From Thermomonas alba (GTDB lineage: Bacteria; Pseudomonadota; Gammaproteobacteria; Xanthomonadales; Xanthomonadaceae), in NCBI RefSeq assembly GCF_022419205.1, contig NZ_JAJOZU010000004.1:256995-320994 (forward strand): 64,000 nucleotides of DNA, given 5' to 3'. Below the pieces are notes generated by a model. The model saw only the letters and a list, made by a program, of their open reading frames with translations. It made no database searches and had not been told where the DNA came from. Position 1 is the first letter of the stretch, and every line of letters begins with the position of its first letter. Positions 17,185-27,838 of this stretch are shown piece by piece. A program made the translations under genes and the position numbers.

Positions 17185-17757
17185 TCAGGGCGCGGCGCGA
17201 ACCGCTCCCGCGGGATCTCTGCTCGTCGCCAGCGCGGCGGTCAGAGCGTCGTTCTTGTAGAAGGTGTAGGACAGGGTGATGGTGTTGATATCGGCCGGCA
17301 GCGCCGGATCGACGATGAAGCGCACCGGCATGTCGCGCGACTCGCCGGCCTGAAGCGTCTGCGCGGTGAAGCAGAAGCATTCGGTCTTGTTGAAATAGCC
17401 CGAAGCCCGCGCCGGCGCCACCGACGGCACCGCATTGCCCACGATCGCGCGCCCGGCGCCGTTGCGCGCGAAGTACAGCGCCTGGTACTGACGCCCCACC
17501 TGCACCCGCATGCTCTGCTGCTCGGGCGCGAACTTCCACGGCAACTTGGAGTTCACGGCCCCATCGAACTGGACGGTCACCCAGCGATCGGCAGGCCGCT
17601 GCACACCGGCGTCCTGCACCGGCCCCTGCTCCAGGCGCACGCCGAACACCTTTTGGCAGGCCAGGCGGTACAGCGGCACCATCGAGAACGCGAAGCCGAA
17701 CGCAAGCAGCGCCACTCCGGCCAGCTTCCATACCCCGTGCTCGCGCCGCGCGGCCAT
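17185..17757 (-). CDS. ctaG: Cytochrome c oxidase assembly protein CtaG (copper insertion)
   Basis: 190 aa. CtaG/Cox11 delivers copper to the CuB site of subunit I. One N-terminal helix (about 9-31, [20 protein letters not shown]) anchors a periplasmic immunoglobulin-like domain that carries the copper-binding pair in [13 protein letters not shown]. Both cysteines are intact. It starts 2 nt after the stop of the 44-aa membrane protein gene and precedes ctaE. Confidence 0.93.
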   Translation of the reverse strand: MAARREHGVWKLAGVALLAFGFAFSMVPLYRLACQKVFGVRLEQGPVQDAGVQRPADRWVTVQFDGAVNSKLPWKFAPEQQSMRVQVGRQYQALYFARNGAGRAIVGNAVPSVAPARASGYFNKTECFCFTAQTLQAGESRDMPVRFIVDPALPADINTITLSYTFYKNDALTAALATSRDPAGAVRAAP

Positions 17758-17759
17758 GC

Positions 17760-17894
17760 TCAACGCCCCGGCATACTCGACAGCATGAACCCCGCATACA
17801 CCGCCAGCGCGATCGCCGCCAACCACCACGCCGTGCGGCGGGCGCGCCGGCGGCGCGCCTGCAGGGCGGGGTCGTTGGCAGGATCAGGACGCAT
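17760..17894 (-). CDS. 44-aa single-helix membrane protein between ctaD and ctaG
   Basis: A small open frame missed by length cut-offs: a basic head ([11 protein letters not shown], residues 10-20) followed by one hydrophobic helix ([20 protein letters not shown], about 21-40). It matches in position, size and topology the CoxF-like or small assembly proteins found between subunit I and CtaG in proteobacterial aa3 operons. GGAG precedes the ATG, the gene starts 16 nt after the ctaD stop and its TGA lies 2 nt before the ctaG ATG, so tight coupling is evident. Role unknown, probably oxidase assembly. Confidence 0.72.
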   Translation of the reverse strand: MRPDPANDPALQARRRRARRTAWWLAAIALAVYAGFMLSSMPGR

Positions 17895-17910
17895 CGCAGG
17901 CTCCGAAGGA

Positions 17911-19533
<1,623 letters not shown>

Positions 19534-19565
19534 GGCGTGACCTCTTGACGAATGCGGTGCGGAGA

Positions 19566-20504
19566 TCAACCGGCCTGCGCGACGGCGGCGGGCGGATCGG
19601 ACGGAGTGGCCGCAGCGGTGGCGGCAGGCGCCGGCGCTGGCGTCTCTGCCGGAGCCTCGGGCTTGGCCGACGCGCGCTTGGCCTTCTCGGCCGCCAGCCA
19701 CTGCGCGAACTCCTGCTGGCTGACCGCCTTGACCACGATCGGCATGAAGCCGTGATCCTTGCCGCACAGTTCGGCGCACTGGCCGCGATAGATGCCGGGC
19801 TTGTCGATCTTGGCCCAGGCTTCGTTGACGATGCCGGGCACCGCGTCCTGCTTCCAGCCCAGCGCCGGCACCCACCAGGAATGGATGACGTCGTCCGCGG
19901 TCAGCACGAAGCGCACCTTGGTGCCGACCGGCAACACCAGCGCGTTGTCCACGTCCAGCAGATAGTGCGGAGCATCTGCCGCAGTGACGGTTTTCCCGCT
20001 CTGCCTCAGTTCGTCATGCTCGCGCGCCAGGCGGCTGGTGAAGGCCACGTTCTCGCCCAGGTATTCGTACTTCCACATCCACTGATAGCCGGTGATCTTC
20101 ACCGTCATCTGCGCATCGCGCACGTCGTACATGCGCAGCAGGCCGCTGGTGGCGGGGAACGCCAGGCCGATCAGGATCAATACCGGGATCGCGGTCCAGA
20201 TCAGCTCCAGCTTGGTGCTGTGCGTGAACGAGGTATCCGCCACTGCGCCCTTGGATTTGCGGAAGCGGAAGATGGCGATGGCCATGGCGCCGAACACCAG
20301 GATGCCGATCACCACGCACACCACCAGCATGATCATGTGGGCGTCGTAGGCCGCCTGTGAGGTCGGAGTGACGCCCTGCCCCATGTTCAGCTGCCAAGGA
20401 TGCGGATCGGCGGGCCCTGCGGCCGGATCCTGCGCCTGCGCCAGCACAGGCCATGCGGCGGCCATCGCCGCCAGCGCCAGTTGTTTGATACGACCGGATG
20501 TCAT
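19566..20504 (-). CDS. ctaC: Cytochrome c oxidase subunit II
   Basis: 312 aa. Residues 1-24 form a signal peptide; two helices follow (about 55-80 and 100-120); the periplasmic cupredoxin domain holds the CuA site (HSWWVPALG and CAELCGKDHGFM, all ligands present), which takes electrons from cytochrome c. There is no CxxCH motif, so this is not a caa3 oxidase. The C-terminus is a long Ala/Pro-rich tail of about 50 residues, probably a flexible periplasmic extension. First gene of the structural operon, with an FNR/ANR-like site about 120 nt upstream. Confidence 0.95.
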   Translation of the reverse strand: MTSGRIKQLALAAMAAAWPVLAQAQDPAAGPADPHPWQLNMGQGVTPTSQAAYDAHMIMLVVCVVIGILVFGAMAIAIFRFRKSKGAVADTSFTHSTKLELIWTAIPVLILIGLAFPATSGLLRMYDVRDAQMTVKITGYQWMWKYEYLGENVAFTSRLAREHDELRQSGKTVTAADAPHYLLDVDNALVLPVGTKVRFVLTADDVIHSWWVPALGWKQDAVPGIVNEAWAKIDKPGIYRGQCAELCGKDHGFMPIVVKAVSQQEFAQWLAAEKAKRASAKPEAPAETPAPAPAATAAATPSDPPAAVAQAG

Positions 20505-20624
20505 CACGCCAAGTCCCGCCTGTCTCGTGCTCGATCGAAGATGCCGGGCCACGGCATACCCCTCCCGTGGCGCGCGACTTTTTAAGTCCTGGGCTGGCAG
20601 GAACATGAATGAACACAAACTGCC

Positions 20625-20638
20625 TTGACCCGAATCAA
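20625..20638. promoter_or_regulatory. FNR/ANR-like box upstream of the cytochrome oxidase operon
   Basis: TTGAC-CCGA-ATCAA differs at one base from the consensus TTGAT-N4-ATCAA of the oxygen-responsive regulators FNR and ANR. It lies in the 242-bp divergent region between ctaC (minus) and putA (plus), 121 nt before ctaC. In relatives, ANR/FNR alters terminal oxidase expression under low oxygen. Which of the two genes it serves is not clear. Confidence 0.55.
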
Positions 20639-20746
20639 AGATTACTGGGCCCGGGAGCGCACGGCAACCACCGCCCATACTCGCTGCCTGCTCGCTGCTG
20701 GCCGCGGGCCTCTACAATGTGTGATCCCCTGCGATCGGCCCTCCGC

Positions 20747-23700
20747 ATGAGCAGTCAGGCCTCCATTTCTTCTTCTCCCATCCTCTCTCCGGAACTCCCT
20801 CCCGTCCCCGCGCCCACCCGCGCCGCGATCACCGCCGGCTGGATCCGCGACGAAGCCAGCCACGTCCGCGAACTGCTGGAGCAGGCCCGCCTGCCCGCCG
20901 CCGACCGCGACGCCGCGCAGGCAGTCGCGGCCGACTTGGTGCGCAGGGTGCGCGCCCGCGCGCGCAATCAGGGCGCGGTCGAAGCCTTCATGCGCCAGTA
21001 CGACCTCGGCAGTGAGGAAGGCGTGCTGCTGATGTGCGTGGCCGAGGCGCTGCTGCGCATTCCCGATCAGGCCACGGCGGATGCGCTGATCCGCGACAAG
21101 CTGGGCGATGCCAACTGGGAGAAGCACCTGGGGCAGTCCGAATCCCTGCTGGTGAACGCCTCCACCTGGGGCCTGCTGCTGACCGGCAAGCTGGTCGAAC
21201 TGGCCGATGACACCCGCCGCGACGTGTACGGGGCTTTCCAACGATTGATCGGCCGCGCCGGCGAGCCGGTGATCCGGCTGGCGGTGCGCCAGGCCATGAA
21301 GATCATGGGCCACCAGTTCGTGCTGGGACGCACGATCGAAGAAGCCCTGGCGCGCAGCCGCAAGGGCGAGAACGCCGCCTACCGCTATTCTTTCGACATG
21401 CTGGGCGAAGGCGCGCTCACCCAGCGTGACGCGCTGCGCTACCAGCAAGCCTATTTGGGCGCGATCCATGCGATCGGTCGCGACTACGCCCCACGCCGCG
21501 CGCAAGGCGCCGATGCGGTGTTCGCCGCGCCCAGCATCTCGGTCAAGCTCTCGGCGCTGCACCCACGCTACGAGCACGCCAAGCGCGCGCGGGTGCTGGA
21601 CGAGTTGGGGGGCCGCCTGCTGGAACTGGCGCGTCTGGCGCGCGAATACGGCATCGGCCTGACCATCGACGCCGAGGAGACCGATCGTCTGGAACTGTCG
21701 CTGGACCTGATCTTCCAGGTGATGGCAGACCCTTCGCTGCAGGGCTGGGATGGCTTCGGCATCGTGGTGCAGGCATACCAAAAGCGCGCGCCGTTCGTGA
21801 TCGACCACATCGTGCACATGGCCGGCCAGTTGGGTCGCCGCATCCCGGTGCGGCTGGTCAAGGGCGCCTACTGGGACGCCGAGATCAAGCGCGCCCAGGT
21901 CGAAGGCCAGGCCGGCTACCCGCTGTTCACGCGCAAGCAGAACACCGACGTCAGCTATCTCGCCAACGCCCGTCGCCTGCTGGACGCCGGCAATGCGGTC
22001 TATCCGATGTTCGCCACCCACAACGCGCACACCATCGCCACCGTGCACCGGATGGCGCGCGCCATGCGCGGCCGCCGCGACTTCGAGTTCCAGAAACTGC
22101 ACGGAATGGGCGACGATCTGTACGCGGAGGTGATCCCAGCCGACCGCCTGGACGTGCCCTGCCGGGTGTACGCGCCGGTCGGCAGCCACGAGGACCTGCT
22201 GCCCTACCTGGTGCGCCGCCTGCTGGAAAACGGCGCCAACTCCAGCTTCGTCAACCGCATCACCGATCCGGAGATTCCGGTCGAAGAGCTGATCCGCGAC
22301 CCGGTGGACTTCGTGTCCGCACTCGAACACATCCCGCACCCCCGCATCCCACTGCCGGTCGACCTGTACCGCAGCCAGGGCCAGCCACGAGACAACTCCA
22401 TGGGCATCAATCTCGCCAACGACGACACCCTACGCGAACTGGCCGCCGCCATGAACGCCTCCGGCAGCGGCCAGTGGACCGCCGCCCCCTTGGTGCCGGG
22501 CGCACGCTCCGCCGGCGAAGCGATCGCCGTCACCAATCCGGCCGATCGCCGCGAGGTGGTGGGCCACTGGCAGCCCGCGGACGCCGCGACCGTCGAGCGC
22601 GCGCTGGCCAATGCCGTCGCCGCGCAGCCCGCCTGGGACGCGATGCCGGCCGCCTCGCGCGCCGCGATCCTCGAGCACGCCGCAAACCTGCTGGAGGCGC
22701 GCATGCCGCAGTTCATGGCGATGTGCGTGAAGGAAGCCGGCAAGACCATCGCCGATAGCGTGGCCGAGGTGCGCGAAGCGGTGGATTTCCTGCGCTACTA
22801 CGCGCTGCAGGCGCGCGAGCATTTCGCCCCGATCCCCCTGCCCGGCCCGACCGGCGAATCCAACCAGCTGCAGCTGTCCGGGCGCGGCGTGTTCGTCTGC
22901 ATCAGCCCGTGGAACTTCCCGCTGGCCATTTTCACCGGCCAGATCGCGGCGGCGCTGGCGGCCGGCAACAGCGTGATTGCCAAGCCGGCCGAGCAAACCA
23001 ACCTGGTCGGGTATGCCGCAGTCAAGCTGCTGCACGAGGCCGGCATCCCGCAGGACGTGCTGCAGTTCGTGCCGGGTGATGGCGCCACCGTCGGCGCAGC
23101 GCTGACCCGCGATCCGCGCGTGGCCGGAGTGGCCTTCACCGGCGGCACCGACACCGCGCGCCTGATCCACCGCGCGCTGGCCAGCCGCGAGGCCGGCCCG
23201 ATCGCCACCCTGATCGCCGAGACCGGCGGCCAGAACGCCATGATCGCCGACAGCTCCTCGCTGCCGGAACAGGTGGTCAAAGACGCGCTCGCCTCCGCGT
23301 TCACTTCGGCCGGCCAGCGCTGCTCGGCCGCGCGCATCCTGCTGGTGCAGGAGGACATCGCCGACAAAGTGATCAACATGCTCGCCGGCGCGATGGCAGA
23401 GCTGAAGGTCGGCAACCCGGCGCTGCTCTCCACCGACGTCGGCCCGGTGATCGATGCCGATGCCTGCCAAGTGCTGGCCGCGCATGCCGAGCGCATGGAC
23501 CGCGAGGCGCGCCTGATCGCACGCACTCCGCTGCCGCCCGGAACCGAGCACGGCACCTTCTTCCCACCCACCGCCTGGGAGCTGGATTCCATCGCCCAGC
23601 TCGACCGCGAAAAGTTCGGCCCCGCCTTGCACGTGGTGCGGTTCAAGGCCGAGGAGCTGGATGCGGTGGTGGATGCGATCAACGCCACCGGCTACGGGTT

Positions 23701-23959
23701 GACCCTCGGCATCCACTCGCGCATCGATGCCACCATCGACCGCATCGTGGCGCGCGCCAAGGTCGGCAACATCTATGTCAACCGCAACCAGATCGGCGCG
23801 GTGGTCGGGGTGCAGCCGTTCGGCGGCCAGGGGCTGTCCGGCACCGGCCCCAAGGCCGGCGGACCGCACTACCTGCCGCGTTTTGCCACCGAGAAGACGG
23901 TGACCATCAACACCACCGCCGCCGGCGGCAATGCCAGCCTGCTGACCCTGGGCGATTGA
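20747..23959 (+). CDS. putA: Bifunctional proline dehydrogenase / P5C dehydrogenase
   Basis: 1070 aa. It oxidises proline to pyrroline-5-carboxylate with FAD and then to glutamate with NAD+. The N-terminal half holds the PRODH barrel (RIPVRLVKGAYWDAEIKRAQ, YRYSFDMLGEGA); the C-terminal half is an aldehyde dehydrogenase with the glutamate/glycine motif (AETGGQNAMI) and catalytic cysteine segment (FTSAGQRCSA). Its length and lack of a ribbon-helix-helix DNA-binding start make it the minimal, non-repressor type of PutA. The ATG at 20747 is favoured; a further upstream ATG at 20717 is possible. TACAAT at 20713-20718 may be the -10, with no clear -35. It ends before a shared terminator. Confidence 0.95.
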   Translation: MSSQASISSSPILSPELPPVPAPTRAAITAGWIRDEASHVRELLEQARLPAADRDAAQAVAADLVRRVRARARNQGAVEAFMRQYDLGSEEGVLLMCVAEALLRIPDQATADALIRDKLGDANWEKHLGQSESLLVNASTWGLLLTGKLVELADDTRRDVYGAFQRLIGRAGEPVIRLAVRQAMKIMGHQFVLGRTIEEALARSRKGENAAYRYSFDMLGEGALTQRDALRYQQAYLGAIHAIGRDYAPRRAQGADAVFAAPSISVKLSALHPRYEHAKRARVLDELGGRLLELARLAREYGIGLTIDAEETDRLELSLDLIFQVMADPSLQGWDGFGIVVQAYQKRAPFVIDHIVHMAGQLGRRIPVRLVKGAYWDAEIKRAQVEGQAGYPLFTRKQNTDVSYLANARRLLDAGNAVYPMFATHNAHTIATVHRMARAMRGRRDFEFQKLHGMGDDLYAEVIPADRLDVPCRVYAPVGSHEDLLPYLVRRLLENGANSSFVNRITDPEIPVEELIRDPVDFVSALEHIPHPRIPLPVDLYRSQGQPRDNSMGINLANDDTLRELAAAMNASGSGQWTAAPLVPGARSAGEAIAVTNPADRREVVGHWQPADAATVERALANAVAAQPAWDAMPAASRAAILEHAANLLEARMPQFMAMCVKEAGKTIADSVAEVREAVDFLRYYALQAREHFAPIPLPGPTGESNQLQLSGRGVFVCISPWNFPLAIFTGQIAAALAAGNSVIAKPAEQTNLVGYAAVKLLHEAGIPQDVLQFVPGDGATVGAALTRDPRVAGVAFTGGTDTARLIHRALASREAGPIATLIAETGGQNAMIADSSSLPEQVVKDALASAFTSAGQRCSAARILLVQEDIADKVINMLAGAMAELKVGNPALLSTDVGPVIDADACQVLAAHAERMDREARLIARTPLPPGTEHGTFFPPTAWELDSIAQLDREKFGPALHVVRFKAEELDAVVDAINATGYGLTLGIHSRIDATIDRIVARAKVGNIYVNRNQIGAVVGVQPFGGQGLSGTGPKAGGPHYLPRFATEKTVTINTTAAGGNASLLTLGD

Positions 23960-24023
23960 GCCTGGTGGCCGCCCTGCGCGCGATGCGCGGGGCACCGCCT
24001 CGGCGGCATCCGTGCCTGCAACG

Positions 24024-24051
24024 AAACAGCCCCGCCGGAGCGGGGCTGTTT
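24024..24051. terminator. Bidirectional terminator between putA and fadL
   Basis: A perfect 12-bp stem AAACAGCCCCGC/GCGGGGCTGTTT with a CGGA loop sits between two convergent genes. The stem itself supplies A and T runs on both sides (TTT on either strand), as in bidirectional terminators. Confidence 0.8.
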
Positions 24052-24072
24052 CTTGTTGCGTGATCGCCAGGA

Positions 24073-25434
24073 TCAGAAGCGGTACTGCATCGACACGCCC
24101 ACCAGATCCGCGTGGCCGGTGTAGCGGCCGGCCAGGGTCGAGGTGTTGCCGGATGCCGCGTCCACCGGCAGATTGATGGTCGGCGACTTGATCTCGATGC
24201 GCTGGTAGGCCGCATCCAGCGACAGGCTGTCGCTGAGGTGCCAGCTGGCGCCGATCGAGTACAGGGTGCGATCGTTGTCGGGCAGACGCGGCGTGCGGTA
24301 GGTGTCGTGGGTCGGGGTCTTGTCCTTGCCGATGCCGCCGCGCAGGGTCAGCGCCGGCGAGAAGTCATACTCCATGCCCAGCGAGTAGAAGTGGGTGTTG
24401 CTCCAGTGGAACGGCTCGCTGCCGACGATGGTGCCGTTGCTGCGCTTGATGGTGACGTCCTGCAGCGAATCCCAGCCGGTGTACTGGTAGTCGGCCAGCA
24501 CGCGGAAGTTGTCGGCGACGGCGTACTTCACGCTCACGGTGGTCACGCTCGGAGTGACCAGGCGCGCGCCGCCCGGGCCGTTGGCGAAGCGCGGGTCGCT
24601 GGCGAGCAGGGCCGGCACGCCGGTGAAGTACAGGTTGCCCTTGAGCTCCTGCTTGATCTCGGAGCGGTAGCTCAGGCCGATCGCCAGTTGGTCGGTCGGG
24701 GCGATCTGTGCGCCGATCACGAAGCCGATGCTGTTGTCGGCGCCCTTGACCTTGAAACCGCCATCCAGCGCCTGCGGCTGGAACGGATAGCTCGGGTTGA
24801 AGCAGTTGGCCGGGTTGCCCGAGCCTGCGCAGATCGCGGTGCCGAAGTCGATCGCCTTGGTCAGGGTCGCCTCTGCGCGCTCCCAGATGAAGCCGGCGCC
24901 GATCGACACGCCGTCGCTGAGCTTGAGCGCGGCCGACAGGGTCAGGTCCATGGTCTTCACATCGGACTCGATGGCACGGTAGCGGCCCACCCAGTTCGCG
25001 TCGTACTTGGTGGCCAGGCCGAACGGCGCGCCGAGGCTGGCGCCCAGGGTCAGGCCTTCCAGCGCTCCGTGCATCGGGAACACCACAGCCATGTTCGGCA
25101 CTGGGGTCGGATCGCCCGGGTCGCCGCCGTTGCCACCGGTCAGCGGTTTGGCCGGGTTGCCGAGGATGGCACCACCGCCGCTGAACTTGGCATTGAGATC
25201 GATGACGGTCAGGTCGGCCTGGAAGGTGTTCTTGTCCAGGTTGACCATCGCCGCCGGGTTGAGCGAAACCACCGCCGCGTCCTTGCCGACCATGCTGCCG
25301 GCGTTGGACTTGCCGAGGTTCTTCACGCTCTGCTCACGCAGCTGGAAGCCCGAGGCGGCCGCCTGGCCGACGAACAGGGTGCCGAGCACGGCCAGCGCGA
25401 GGGCCGAGGCGCGGATATTGCGAGTCTTGTGCAT
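24073..25434 (-). CDS. fadL: FadL-family outer membrane transporter (long-chain fatty acids)
   Basis: 453 aa. After a signal peptide (about 1-27) the mature protein starts SGFQLREQSVKNLGKSNAGS, the FadL-type N-terminal hatch, then the conserved AAVVSLNPAAM segment, followed by a beta-barrel ending in Phe (GVSMQYRF). FadL proteins carry long-chain fatty acids or other hydrophobic compounds across the outer membrane. The substrate fits the fadE gene in this window but is not proved. GGAGAC precedes the ATG. A TATAGT -10-like hexamer lies at 25555-25560 on the minus strand. Confidence 0.9.
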   Translation of the reverse strand: MHKTRNIRASALALAVLGTLFVGQAAASGFQLREQSVKNLGKSNAGSMVGKDAAVVSLNPAAMVNLDKNTFQADLTVIDLNAKFSGGGAILGNPAKPLTGGNGGDPGDPTPVPNMAVVFPMHGALEGLTLGASLGAPFGLATKYDANWVGRYRAIESDVKTMDLTLSAALKLSDGVSIGAGFIWERAEATLTKAIDFGTAICAGSGNPANCFNPSYPFQPQALDGGFKVKGADNSIGFVIGAQIAPTDQLAIGLSYRSEIKQELKGNLYFTGVPALLASDPRFANGPGGARLVTPSVTTVSVKYAVADNFRVLADYQYTGWDSLQDVTIKRSNGTIVGSEPFHWSNTHFYSLGMEYDFSPALTLRGGIGKDKTPTHDTYRTPRLPDNDRTLYSIGASWHLSDSLSLDAAYQRIEIKSPTINLPVDAASGNTSTLAGRYTGHADLVGVSMQYRF

Positions 25435-25632
25435 CTTGATGTGTCTCCGAATGCGGATCGGTTGGTTTGAGTGGTCGTGCGCACGGCAAACATCAGCCGC
25501 GCGGCTCATCAATGCGTGCACCGGAGTCCCCCTCCACGTACGACGCTGTATGCGACTATACCGCAAAACTTTAACTTTGCTCTAACACGCTCAACGGCCG
25601 CTTTGAGGCCCATTCGACGCCATTCGCCACCC

Positions 25633-26325
25633 ATGTTCGTCGCCATCCCGCCCCGCCCGCAGCGCCGGTTCGTGTGGGCAACCCCCGCCCTGTTCGCCAC
25701 CCTATGGCTGGCCTACGTGCTGGCCGCGCTGCATACGCCGGCCGGTAGCTTGGCCACCGCGCTGGACTGGGGCGTGCTCAGCGGCGGATTGGACAGCCTC
25801 GCCGAATGGCGACGCGCGCTGGCCGACGGCAGCGTGCTGCGTCTGTTCTCTGCGCTGTTCCTACACGCCGACTGGCTGCATCTGCTCGGCAACCTGGTGT
25901 TCCTGCTGATCTTCGGCCTGCCGGCGGAACGGGTGATGGGCGGCGCGCGGCTGCTGTTGTTGTTCCTGCTCGGGGGCGCAATGGCCAACCTGGCTGCGGT
26001 GCTCGCCATCGTCGCGCCAGACCGCCTCATCATCGGCGCCAGCGGCGCGGTCTCGGCGCTGCTCGGCGCCTATCTGGCGCTGCTCCCGGGCGCGCGTCTG
26101 GGCGTGGTGCTGCCGCTGGGCTTGTTCCTGCAGTTCGTGCGGGTGCCGGCGTTTCTGCTGATCGGCCTGTGGGCGCTGCTGCAGGTCGGGTTCGCCTATG
26201 CCGGGCCGACGTTCGGCGCGGTGGCCTGGCCGGCGCACATCGCCGGCTTCCTGTTCGGGATCGTGTTCGCGCTGCTGACCAAGGCGGCGATCGCGCGTCG
26301 CCTACGCCGCCAGCGCGGTTATTGA
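25633..26325 (+). CDS. Rhomboid-family intramembrane serine protease
   Basis: 230 aa with six hydrophobic helices. The catalytic dyad is visible: Ser137 in GASGAVSALLG and His202 in WPAHIAGFLFG, with the oxyanion-helper HADWLHLLGN (H78, H83, N86). It cleaves membrane proteins within or near the bilayer; substrates are unknown. The ATG at 25633 is the likely start, as translation from further upstream would run through the fadL promoter. Its 3' end overlaps the stop of the convergent S41 peptidase gene by 7 nt. Confidence 0.92.
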   Translation: MFVAIPPRPQRRFVWATPALFATLWLAYVLAALHTPAGSLATALDWGVLSGGLDSLAEWRRALADGSVLRLFSALFLHADWLHLLGNLVFLLIFGLPAERVMGGARLLLLFLLGGAMANLAAVLAIVAPDRLIIGASGAVSALLGAYLALLPGARLGVVLPLGLFLQFVRVPAFLLIGLWALLQVGFAYAGPTFGAVAWPAHIAGFLFGIVFALLTKAAIARRLRRQRGY

Positions 26326-27740
26326 GGCGTTGCCGGGTCCGCTTTGGCTCCAGGCTTGGCCGGCGTCGCCGCCGGCGCGGGCTTGGCAGGCGCGGGCTTG
26401 GCCGCGATGGGGGCTGGCGGCGGCGCGATCCCCGCCATCGCCTTGAGCTCGCGCAGGGCGGCCTCGATCGGCGCCTGCCCCGGCAGCACTTCCCCGGCGT
26501 TGTCGCCTTCCAGCGCGCCGGCTTCCGCGGCGAGATGGCCGGGCAGCTCCGCCTCGCTGACCGGCGCCGGCCGGCGCTGGCCGTCCTCGGGATGGAGAAC
26601 GACATCGGGCGTGATCCCCAGCGCCTGGATCGAATGGCCGCTGGGCGTGTAGTAGCGCGCGGTGGTGAGCTTGACGGCATCACCGTTGTCCAGCGGCAGC
26701 AGGGTCTGGACCGAGCCCTTGCCGAACGTGCGGCTGCCGACGATGCGCGCGCGCTTGTTGTCGCGCAGCGCGCCGGCCAGCACTTCGGCGGCGCTGGCCG
26801 AGCCGGCGTCCACCAGCACGACGATCGGCGCACCATGCAGGCGGTCGCCTGGAGTGGCCTCGAAGCGGGTGGTGCCGATCGCCTCGCGCCCGCGGGTGCT
26901 GACGATATTGCCGCTGTCCAGCAGTTCGTCCGCGATCTGCACCGCGCCGACCAGCAGGCCGCCCGGATTGCTGCGCAGGTCGATCACCAGCCCGCGCAGC
27001 GGCGCGCGCGTCTGCAAGGCATCGAGCTGCTTGACGAAATCGGCGGCGGTATCGGCCTGGAAGCTGGCGATGCGGATGTAGCCAAAGCCCGGCGCCAACA
27101 TCCGCGAGCGCACGCTGGCGGTGCGGATGGTGTCGCGCACCAGGGTGAGGTCGAACGGCTCGCGCACGCCCTCGCGCACCACCTTCACCACCACCTTGGT
27201 GCCGGCCTTGCCGCGCAGCGGCGCGGAGCCATCGCTCTGACCGGGCATCAGGAGCTTGCCGTCGATCGCCACGATGCGGTCGCCGCTGCGCAGCCCGGCG
27301 CGCGCGGCCGGGCTGTCGTCGAGCGGCGCGATCACCCGCAGGCTGCCGTCCGGCAGCTGCTGCAGCTGCACGCCAACGCCGTCGTAGGCGCCGCGGGTCT
27401 GCTCGTCGAAATCCTCGGCATCGGCCTTCTCGAGATACGCGCTGTGCGGATCGAGGTTGAACAGCAACCCGCGCACCGCCGACTGCATCAGGGTGTGGTC
27501 GTCCACCGGGTCCACATAGGCCTGCCGGATCGCGTTGTAGACCGTCACGAAACGGCGGATCTCCGCCAGCGGTACCTTGGACGCCGCCAGCGCGGCGGCG
27601 TCCGGATCCTCCTCCGCGGGCTCCGCATCCGGCGCCGCGTCCTGCCCTTGCACCACGGCAGGGGCCGCCTGCGCCCAGCTCCACTGCGGCATCCCCATCA
27701 GCGTCAGCGCGATGAGGAAGAAAGGCGACCGAATGCGCAT
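26319..27740 (-). CDS. Carboxyl-terminal processing (S41) periplasmic protease
   Basis: 473 aa. A signal peptide (about 1-24) is followed by an N-terminal helical segment, a PDZ domain (about 118-200, GVGVQLQQLPDG), and the S41 catalytic core with Ser316 in GSASAAEVLAGAL and Lys341 in TFGKGSVQ. A Pro/Ala/Lys-rich low-complexity tail of about 45 residues ends the protein. It degrades or trims exported proteins by their C-termini. GGAG lies 7 nt before the ATG at 27740. Third gene of the unit gpmI-envC-S41. Confidence 0.94.
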   Translation of the reverse strand: MRIRSPFFLIALTLMGMPQWSWAQAAPAVVQGQDAAPDAEPAEEDPDAAALAASKVPLAEIRRFVTVYNAIRQAYVDPVDDHTLMQSAVRGLLFNLDPHSAYLEKADAEDFDEQTRGAYDGVGVQLQQLPDGSLRVIAPLDDSPAARAGLRSGDRIVAIDGKLLMPGQSDGSAPLRGKAGTKVVVKVVREGVREPFDLTLVRDTIRTASVRSRMLAPGFGYIRIASFQADTAADFVKQLDALQTRAPLRGLVIDLRSNPGGLLVGAVQIADELLDSGNIVSTRGREAIGTTRFEATPGDRLHGAPIVVLVDAGSASAAEVLAGALRDNKRARIVGSRTFGKGSVQTLLPLDNGDAVKLTTARYYTPSGHSIQALGITPDVVLHPEDGQRRPAPVSEAELPGHLAAEAGALEGDNAGEVLPGQAPIEAALRELKAMAGIAPPPAPIAAKPAPAKPAPAATPAKPGAKADPATPQ

Positions 27741-27838
27741 GCAAATGCTCCTGCAGAGGGGAATGGGGGGTGTCTTCGATCCGCTGCCGCGGGTGTGATC
27801 CCACGATCTTGCCTGTGAATCAGGCAAACGGCACGCCC

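Noticed and set aside
22430-23995. 521-aa minus-strand open frame opposite putA
   Set aside because: Gly/His/Arg-rich shadow without motifs; the plus strand carries intact PutA active-site motifs.
24112-25470. 452-aa plus-strand open frame opposite fadL
   Set aside because: Antisense shadow typical of GC-rich DNA; no domain, signal or ribosome site, while the minus strand encodes a clear FadL barrel.
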